Assembly: GCF_019278465.1 (NCBI RefSeq)
Contig: NZ_CP058983.1
Coordinates: 558,001 to 622,000 of the forward strand
Reading direction: 5' to 3'
From: Tenacibaculum sp. AHE14PA
GTDB lineage: Bacteria; Bacteroidota; Bacteroidia; Flavobacteriales; Flavobacteriaceae
DNA: 64,000 bases
Under the pieces are notes generated by a model. That model did not search any database. It was not told the DNA's origin and saw nothing but the letters and a program-made list of their open reading frames with translations. Shown here piece after piece: positions 58,850-64,000 of this stretch (within the stretch, counting starts at the first letter, position 1; every line of letters starts with the position of its first letter). A program made the translations under genes and the position numbers.

Positions 58850-59332
58850 ATGAAAAAATTTATTACTCTTTCTTTATTTTTATTATCAATAAGTTTATTC
58901 TCTCAAGAATCTGATTTTTGGAACAACACACGTTTTGGTGGTAGTTTTGGTTTTAGTTTTGGTAGCAATACGACTACACTTTCTATATCGCCAAGTGCGG
59001 TTTATGATTTTAACGAAGAGTTCTCTTTTGGTGGTAGTATTGGTTACCTATATAATAAAAGTAGTGACTATAGTGCAAATATGTATTCTGCAAGTGTTAT
59101 TGCTTTATATAGACCAATACCTCAAATAGAATTTTCTGGTGAGCTTTTACAATCTTATGTTAGTAAAAAAATTGGTACCGTTAAAGATAACTACAGCTAT
59201 CCTTCTTTAAATATTGGGGCAGCTTACATTACCGGTAAAGTTACTTTTGGTATTCAGTACGATGTATTATATAAAGAAGATAAAAGCATTTATGCAAATG
59301 CTTTCTCTCCTTTTATTAGAATCTTTTTCTAA
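58850..59332 (+). CDS. Small outer membrane beta-barrel protein
   Basis: 160 residues. A signal peptide (1-19, LFSQ) is followed by alternating beta-strands with aromatic girdles ([43 protein letters not shown]), and the C-terminus ends in Phe as in outer membrane proteins. This suits a porin-like or OmpW/outer-membrane-protein-type eight-stranded barrel. Function unknown. The stop codon overlaps the stop of the convergent threonine aldolase gene by 4 nt. Confidence 0.82.
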   Translation: MKKFITLSLFLLSISLFSQESDFWNNTRFGGSFGFSFGSNTTTLSISPSAVYDFNEEFSFGGSIGYLYNKSSDYSANMYSASVIALYRPIPQIEFSGELLQSYVSKKIGTVKDNYSYPSLNIGAAYITGKVTFGIQYDVLYKEDKSIYANAFSPFIRIFF

Positions 59333-60348
59333 AAACTTTTAAGTTCTTTTAGTAAAATAGTCAGCATTTCATTTGTTAAATTTAAATGCGTAACAACTCG
59401 TATTTTCCCTTCCCCCATAGAGATTAATAGAATACCTTTTGATGCCATTTTATTGATAAAATCCATCGGATCAATCTTGTCATCTACATAAAAGATAATA
59501 ATATTAGTTTCAATAGGTTCTACTTTTGTAACATAAGAACATCCTTCTAAAACAGTTCCTATCTGTTGCGCTTTTTGATGATCCTCTGCTAAACGATTTA
59601 CATTATTATCTAACGCATAAATTGCTGCAGCTGCTAAAAAACCAGCTTGTCGCATTCCCCCACCAAATAATTTACGCACACGTAAAGCTTTTTCCATATC
59701 CTTTTTACTTCCTATTAAAATAGAACCTACAGGAGCTCCTAATCCTTTAGACAAACAAATAGAAATCGTATCAAATAATTCGCCATACTGAGCAGGAGTT
59801 TCGTTTTTAGCCACTAAAGCATTAAATAAACGCGCGCCATCTAAATGAAAAGCTAATTCATTCTTTTTAGCTACTTTCTGAATCTTTTTTAATTCTTCAA
59901 AATCCCAACAAGCACCTCCTCCTTTATTTGTGGTGTTTTCTATACAAACCAAACGACTGTATGGTGCATGAATATCTGCTCTTCCTGATACGGCTTCTTT
60001 TAATTGGTTTGCGGTAAACATACCTCTATGCCCATCGATTAAATGAGAGGTTACTCCTGAGTTAAAAGCGGCTCCACCACCTTCATAATTATACACATGT
60101 GCCCATTTATCACAAAACATTCTATCGCCAGGTTGTGTATGAATTTTAATAGCTGTTTGATTTGCCATTGTTCCCGAAGGAAAAAACAAAGCAGCCTCCA
60201 TATTAAAAAGTTTAGCTACCTTTTCTTGCAATGCGTTTACCGTCGGGTCAGCACCAAAAACATCATCACCAACTTCTGCATTCATCATTGCCTTCATCAT
60301 TAATTTTGCTGGCTTGGTAACAGTATCGCTTATTAAGTTTATTTCCAT
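59329..60348 (-). CDS. Low-specificity threonine aldolase
   Basis: 339 residues, PLP-dependent fold type I. It splits threonine to glycine and acetaldehyde. Seen: [30 protein letters not shown] (GntG/beta-eliminating lyase pattern), [13 protein letters not shown]-like [13 protein letters not shown], and [15 protein letters not shown] with the PLP-binding Lys. Stereospecificity (L-allo versus L) cannot be told. Divergent from prfB with 34 bp between starts. Confidence 0.92.
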   Translation of the reverse strand: MEINLISDTVTKPAKLMMKAMMNAEVGDDVFGADPTVNALQEKVAKLFNMEAALFFPSGTMANQTAIKIHTQPGDRMFCDKWAHVYNYEGGGAAFNSGVTSHLIDGHRGMFTANQLKEAVSGRADIHAPYSRLVCIENTTNKGGGACWDFEELKKIQKVAKKNELAFHLDGARLFNALVAKNETPAQYGELFDTISICLSKGLGAPVGSILIGSKKDMEKALRVRKLFGGGMRQAGFLAAAAIYALDNNVNRLAEDHQKAQQIGTVLEGCSYVTKVEPIETNIIIFYVDDKIDPMDFINKMASKGILLISMGEGKIRVVTHLNLTNEMLTILLKELKSF

Positions 60349-60370
60349 TTTTATCTACGATTTTAAAATG

Positions 60371-60378
60371 TATTTTTG
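60371..60378 (+). promoter_or_regulatory. Putative -7 element for prfB
   Basis: TATTTTTG fits TAnnTTTG and ends only 4 bp before the prfB ATG at 60383, so a transcript from it would be nearly leaderless. No -33 TTTG was found at 19-21 bp, so the call is weak. Confidence 0.3.
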
Positions 60379-60382
60379 TTGT

Positions 60383-61480
60383 ATGATTACACACGAACAG
60401 CTTAAAAATATTACTGAACGAATTGGCAAGTTAAAAGGATATTTAGAGATTGACAAGAAGTTGATTGAAATTAATAATGAAGAAGAAAAAACTGTTAATC
60501 CTGATTTTTGGAACAATCCTAAAGAAGCCGAAGTTTTAATGAAATCGCTCCGTTTTAAAAAGAAATGGGTAAGCGATTACAATTCGGTTATTTCAATGAA
60601 TGATGATCTTACTGTTTTATATGATTTTTATAAAGAAGATGCTGTTGATGAAACCGAAGTAATAGAACAGTTTGAAAAAACGGCTGCATTTTTAGAAGAT
60701 ATTGAGTTTAAAAATATGCTTTCTGAAGAAGGTGATAATTTAAGTGCAACCATTCAAATTACTGCTGGTGCTGGTGGTACCGAAAGTTGTGATTGGGTAG
60801 AAATGTTAATGCGTATGTACACCATGTGGGCAGAAAAGCAAGGTTTTAAATTAAAAACACTTAATTACCAGGCTGGTGATGTTGCGGGCGTAAAAACAGT
60901 TACTATTGAGATTGATGGTGATTATGCCTTCGGATGGTTAAAAGGTGAAAATGGCGTACATCGATTGGTTCGTATTTCTCCTTTTGATAGTAACGGAAAA
61001 CGACACACCACATTCGGCTCTGTATATGTGTTTCCTGTTGCTGATGATACCATTGAAATAGAAATAAATCCTGCTGATATCGAAATTGTTACCGCTCGTT
61101 CTAGTGGTGCTGGTGGGCAAAATGTAAACAAAGTGGAAACCAAGGTTCAGTTGACTCATAAACCAAGCGGAATTCAAATTCAGTGTTCTAACTCGCGTTC
61201 GCAACATGATAATAGAGCCACCGCTTTAAAGATGCTAAAGTCGCAATTGTATGAAATTGAATTGCAAAAACGTTTGGCTACAAGAGAAAATATTGAAGCT
61301 GGTAAGCTTAAAACCGAATGGGGAAGTCAGATTCGTAATTACGTAATGCATCCTTATAAATTAGTAAAAGATGTGCGTACAGGACACGAAACGGGAAATG
61401 TAGATGCGGTGATGGACGGAAACATAAATCCGTTTTTAAAATCGTATTTAATGTTAAACGGACAAAAAGATAATTCATAA
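60383..61480 (+). CDS. prfB: Peptide chain release factor 2, single uninterrupted reading frame
   Basis: Reads UGA and UAA stop codons and triggers release. The 365 residues start [17 protein letters not shown]. Release-factor motifs: the SPF codon-recognition tripeptide ([18 protein letters not shown]) and the GGQ loop ([14 protein letters not shown]) that triggers hydrolysis. Many bacteria have an in-frame UGA near codon 25 read by +1 frameshift (CUU UGA); here that position reads GGA TAT TTA GAG with no stop, so no frameshift is needed. Upstream in-frame ATGs (60314 onward) are disregarded because they extend into the divergent gene. Confidence 0.96.
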   Translation: MITHEQLKNITERIGKLKGYLEIDKKLIEINNEEEKTVNPDFWNNPKEAEVLMKSLRFKKKWVSDYNSVISMNDDLTVLYDFYKEDAVDETEVIEQFEKTAAFLEDIEFKNMLSEEGDNLSATIQITAGAGGTESCDWVEMLMRMYTMWAEKQGFKLKTLNYQAGDVAGVKTVTIEIDGDYAFGWLKGENGVHRLVRISPFDSNGKRHTTFGSVYVFPVADDTIEIEINPADIEIVTARSSGAGGQNVNKVETKVQLTHKPSGIQIQCSNSRSQHDNRATALKMLKSQLYEIELQKRLATRENIEAGKLKTEWGSQIRNYVMHPYKLVKDVRTGHETGNVDAVMDGNINPFLKSYLMLNGQKDNS

Positions 61481-61546
61481 AATAGTTCTCGATATAATTT
61501 TCTCTTGAAATCGAAAATTACTCGAACTGATAAAACTTAAAACAAA

Positions 61547-61888
61547 ATGATAAAAATATTTCACAATAACAGGTGTAGTAAATCGCGTTGCGGATTAGAA
61601 ATTTTAGAAAATTCAGGTAAGGAATTTGAAGTTATAAAATACTTAGAGAATATTCCTACAGAGACCGAATTAAAAACGATTATTAACTTATTAAACATCA
61701 CTCCTATTCAATTAGTTCGTAAGAATGAAAAAGTTTGGAAAGAAGAGTTTAAAGGAAAAGAATTGTCTGATGCTGAAATTATACAAGCCATGATTGCTAA
61801 TCCTAAACTAATAGAACGTCCTATTGTTATTAATGGAGATAAAGCTGTTATTGGGCGCCCACCAGAAAGTATTTTAGATATTATTTAA
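61547..61888 (+). CDS. ArsC-family thioredoxin-fold reductase
   Basis: 113 residues. The N-terminus FHNNRCSKSR has Cys10 in the ArsC active-site position, and the C-terminal PIVINGDKAVIGRPPESI carries the arsenate-contacting Arg region (RPxxxxR-like ERPIVI). Family includes arsenate reductases and Spx/YffB-type proteins. Arsenate reduction is plausible, but no ars operon is near, so general thiol chemistry is also possible. Monocistronic, 66 bp after prfB. Confidence 0.85.
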   Translation: MIKIFHNNRCSKSRCGLEILENSGKEFEVIKYLENIPTETELKTIINLLNITPIQLVRKNEKVWKEEFKGKELSDAEIIQAMIANPKLIERPIVINGDKAVIGRPPESILDII

Positions 61889-61896
61889 TATCAGCT

Positions 61897-62281
61897 TCAT
61901 TGTGAACCAAGCGAAGTAGTCTCTTTTTTATGAAGCAAAATTACTTCGTCATTCTTTCTTGTAATGACGAAGTAATCATCGTCTGTCTGAACTTTTTATC
62001 TAGCTTTATAGTTACCCCAGATAAACTCAAAATGATGTAGTAAATTCTGATCGTCATTGCGAACGAAGTGAAGCAATCTCTTTTTGAGAGGTAAGATTAC
62101 TTCGTCATTCTTCCTCGTAATGACGAAGTAATCATCGTCTGTCTGAACTTTTTATCTAGCTTTATAGTTACCCCAGATAAACTCAAAATGATGTAGTAAA
62201 TTCTGATCGTCATTGCGAACGAAGTGAAGCAATCTCTTTTTGAGAGGTAAGATTACTTCGTCATTCTTCCTCGTAATGACG
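61897..62281. repeat. Tandem array with an exact 156-bp period carrying two hairpin types
   Basis: Alternating hairpins: A, CGTCATTGCGA...GCAATCTC (a degenerate copy near 61897-61930, then good copies starting 62052 and 62208), and B, ATTACTTCGTCATT/AATGACGAAGTAAT, a perfect 14-bp inverted repeat around loop CTTCCTCGT (62096-62132; near-copy at 61940; partial copy at 62252-62281). B starts recur at 61940, 62096 and 62252, and A starts at 62052 and 62208, each 156 bp apart. The two full units appear nearly identical, including the non-hairpin spacer, so the duplication is recent. No coding frame within. Confidence 0.85.
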
Positions 62282-62377
62282 ATACATTTCCCGTCAAGCT
62301 AAACTTGTTTCAGCTTGACATCATGATTAATTGTCAACCTTTATGGGATTCCGAAATAAATTCGGAATGATGTAATT
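62282..62377. repeat. Two further hairpin repeats next to the 156-bp array
   Basis: GTCAAGCT (62293-62300) pairs with AGCTTGAC (62312-62319), and ATTCCGAA (62348-62355) pairs with TTCGGAAT (62361-62368). Both recall common flavobacterial intergenic palindromes (CAAGCTGAACTTGTTTCAGC type). Between arsC-like and the glycosyltransferase they may also act as terminators for the two convergent genes. This and the array together fill the 489-bp gap that holds no gene. Confidence 0.6.
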
Positions 62378-63334
62378 TTATTTTTCAGGAAAAAACTTCG
62401 ATTCTAAAAAACCCAAACCGTAACCAATAAACTGTGTAAAAGAAGTGATAATACTTAAAAAAGCTACTTTTATATTTTTATTCTCAATTAATGCATCTAT
62501 AAACAGTAGCGTAAAGTAAAATCCGTAGAAAGCAATAAAATACCAATAGCCAAAAATTGCAAAAAGAGCACTCATATCAAATCCGATAATAAATAAACTC
62601 GGAAACCAATACGTGATTTTAGCTGTTTCTGGATACTTTTTATTTAAAATTGGCCTTGCTGTTCCGAATGAATAAATTTGTTTAAAAAACTGAAGTATCG
62701 TGCTTCTACGTTTATGATATACAAAGGCTTTTTCAATTAACTGTGTTTCTAATCCGTTTTCCCATAAACGAAATGTTAAATCGATATCTTCACCGGTTTT
62801 CATTTTAGAGAACCCATTTGTTTTTCCGAAAGCTTTCCGCGATAAACCTAAATTAAAACTTCGTGGCTGAAACTTACCAACACCTTTTTTCTTACCTCTA
62901 ATTCCGCCTGTAGTTAAAACCGACGTCATCGAATAATTAATTGCTTTCTGTAAATCGGTAAAACTTTTATGCGCGGCATCTGGACCACCAAAAGCATCTG
63001 TAAAATTATTTTCTAAGGCTTTTTTTACTTCTGATACATATTGAGGCGGAACGATAACGTCACTATCTAAAATTATAAAGTAGTTTCCGGTAGCTTGTTG
63101 CATTCCGTAATTCCTACTTGCTCCTGCTCCGCTATTTTCTTTAAAAAAATATTTTAAATCAAGTTGATTTTTATATTTCTCTACAATATTCTCCGACGAA
63201 TCTTCTGAGCCATCTTCTATAATAACAACTTCAAAATCATCAGAAAAATCTTGTTTTGTAAGACTTTCTAACAATTCATCTATTTCTTGCGGACGATTGT
63301 AAACCGGAATTATTATGGAGAAATTTAGTTTCAT
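62378..63334 (-). CDS. Family 2 glycosyltransferase with C-terminal membrane helices
   Basis: 318 residues from the ATG at 63334 ([15 protein letters not shown]), which overlaps the upstream stop by one base (TAATG). A frame opened earlier (63379) runs inside the DUF3050 gene. The GT-A domain (1-220) has IIPVYNRP, VVIIEDGSED, the metal-binding DSD in FIILDSDVIVPP, and a late GEDIDLTFRLWENG (ED acceptor-base motif). About three membrane helices follow (225-310). It probably adds sugars to an undecaprenyl- or lipid-linked or surface polymer. The specific polymer is unknown. Confidence 0.9.
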   Translation of the reverse strand: MKLNFSIIIPVYNRPQEIDELLESLTKQDFSDDFEVVIIEDGSEDSSENIVEKYKNQLDLKYFFKENSGAGASRNYGMQQATGNYFIILDSDVIVPPQYVSEVKKALENNFTDAFGGPDAAHKSFTDLQKAINYSMTSVLTTGGIRGKKKGVGKFQPRSFNLGLSRKAFGKTNGFSKMKTGEDIDLTFRLWENGLETQLIEKAFVYHKRRSTILQFFKQIYSFGTARPILNKKYPETAKITYWFPSLFIIGFDMSALFAIFGYWYFIAFYGFYFTLLFIDALIENKNIKVAFLSIITSFTQFIGYGLGFLESKFFPEK

Positions 63335-64000
63335 TAGTTCACAGTATTGTTTATTATTTGCCTTGATATTCCGTCCCAAAGATTAATTCTTTTCCTTAAA
63401 GATTCTTTAGCATAATATAAAACATCATTCCACTTTTGTGCATCATTACCGCATAATTCTTCTATCATCCTTAAAGATAATGGCCCATGTTCGTCTCCAT
63501 CTAACTCTATATGTCTTTTTAAATAATAGGTTAGTTTATTGTAGTTTAAAGTTGAGTTATCTTCTGTATTCTTAATAATTTCTAAAAACATATCCGGAAT
63601 CACATCTTCTCTTCCAAAAGTAAAACTAGCCGCTATAATATGAGGTTCTTGAGTGTTAATTACGTTAAAAGAAAATGACACAAACTCCTTTACTTCTTTT
63701 AAAACTAAACACTTGTTTAAAGATTCATCAATAGTATTATGCTCTATAATGCTATTTATAAAACTAGCTATTTCAACTGTACTTGCTTCTGCTTGCTTCA
63801 TAGCATCAATATACATTTCGAAATGACTTTTAGGTTCTCCTAATTCATTTACATCTGTTTCTTCCCCTAAAACTATTTCATTAATAAATCTTGCTGTTTT
63901 AGGATTTACTACAGGAAGCCAAGGCAAGGTAGTACATGTTAATTTTTCTTGTAAAGCTTTTAACAACGACATAAAATCCCATACCGCAAAAACATGTGAC
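63334..64000 (-). CDS. DUF3050 family protein (N-terminus outside the window)
   Basis: The frame remains open through the right edge: upstream of the ATG at 63972 it reads SHVFAVWDF in phase, which matches the segment preceding this point in the DUF3050 family. The true start is therefore beyond 64000 and the 222 codons seen are a C-terminal part. Helical throughout, with [13 protein letters not shown] and [10 protein letters not shown] and a charged [18 protein letters not shown] segment bearing His residues suited to metal or heme binding, as in heme oxygenase-like folds. Coupled to the glycosyltransferase by a one-base overlap. Function unknown. Confidence 0.85.
   Translation of the reverse strand, partial: SHVFAVWDFMSLLKALQEKLTCTTLPWLPVVNPKTARFINEIVLGEETDVNELGEPKSHFEMYIDAMKQAEASTVEIASFINSIIEHNTIDESLNKCLVLKEVKEFVSFSFNVINTQEPHIIAASFTFGREDVIPDMFLEIIKNTEDNSTLNYNKLTYYLKRHIELDGDEHGPLSLRMIEELCGNDAQKWNDVLYYAKESLRKRINLWDGISRQIINNTVN

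Noticed and set aside
61897-62281. 156-bp array considered as a CRISPR or an origin with iterons
   Set aside because: Units are near-identical throughout, so there are no spacers; no replication initiator gene is near; the hairpins look like REP-type elements.
63334-63379. Longer start for the glycosyltransferase
   Set aside because: It would lie inside the DUF3050 gene; TAATG overlap at 63334 and the GT-A first strand fit the shorter start.
63972-64000. ATG at 63970-63972 as the true start of the DUF3050 gene
   Set aside because: The frame continues upstream as SHVFAVWDF, matching the family, so the gene is cut by the window edge.

Overview
The window reads as chromosomal DNA of a low-GC flavobacterium (Bacteroidota, Flavobacteriaceae; a marine Tenacibaculum/Polaribacter-like genome is my best guess). 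Seen in the sequence: a type IX secretion (T9SS) type B sorting domain, a PorP/SprF-type protein, a FecR/ECF/TonB-receptor set, 2TM-domain proteins, TTTG-N19-TAnnTTTG promoters, A-rich start regions without Shine-Dalgarno motifs, and dispersed hairpin repeats of a kind I associate with this family. No rRNA, tRNA, transposase, prophage or CRISPR was found. Most of the window is ordinary core genome in short operons, usually separated by clear hairpin terminators.

Layout. 1-4587 (minus): a surface-protein locus with an Ig-repeat T9SS protein, a PorP/SprF-SPOR hybrid and the first 159 codons of a further secreted protein. 4818-10993: cmk, a thioredoxin-like protein, rluD and a PASTA protein (minus), then ddl-coaD-M14 peptidase. 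11042-14907: ECF sigma, FecR anti-sigma and STN-type TonB receptor. 14938-17848: a GlmU-like nucleotidyltransferase and a small membrane protein/thioesterase/cyclase operon. 17906-24003 (minus): MarR-controlled RND efflux operon. 24134-31156: carB and rpmH (minus), pyrG and yidC. 31213-39830: glycosylasparaginase, TonB-dependent receptor, a 940-bp repeat tract, a 57-residue membrane protein, fumC, a mono-heme lipoprotein and a guanine-deaminase-like enzyme. 39953-41236: an isolated SIR2-like gene. 41333-46715 (minus): lgt, yidD, cysS, then an ECF sigma/anti-sigma/DUF4097-like operon. 46816-51104: meaB, csaA-like, a membrane protein, hutI-hutG. 51371-53611: katG. 53695-57498 (minus): an operon of a DUF2141 protein, a histidine kinase fused to a 2TM domain, four free-standing 2TM proteins and a LytTR response regulator. 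57652-61888: ECF sigma with a membrane protein, a beta-barrel protein, threonine aldolase, prfB and arsC-like. 61889-62377: a second repeat tract. 62378-64000 (minus): glycosyltransferase and a DUF3050 protein cut by the window edge.

The parts most worth a second look are the tandem family of 2TM paralogues with a kinase-2TM fusion, the lone SIR2-like gene boxed in by terminators, two hairpin-repeat arrays that share one hairpin core but differ in the rest of the unit (93-95 bp and exactly 156 bp), a CarB without its C-terminal regulatory domain, and a DUF4097-like protein with an acidic block followed by a long basic helical block.
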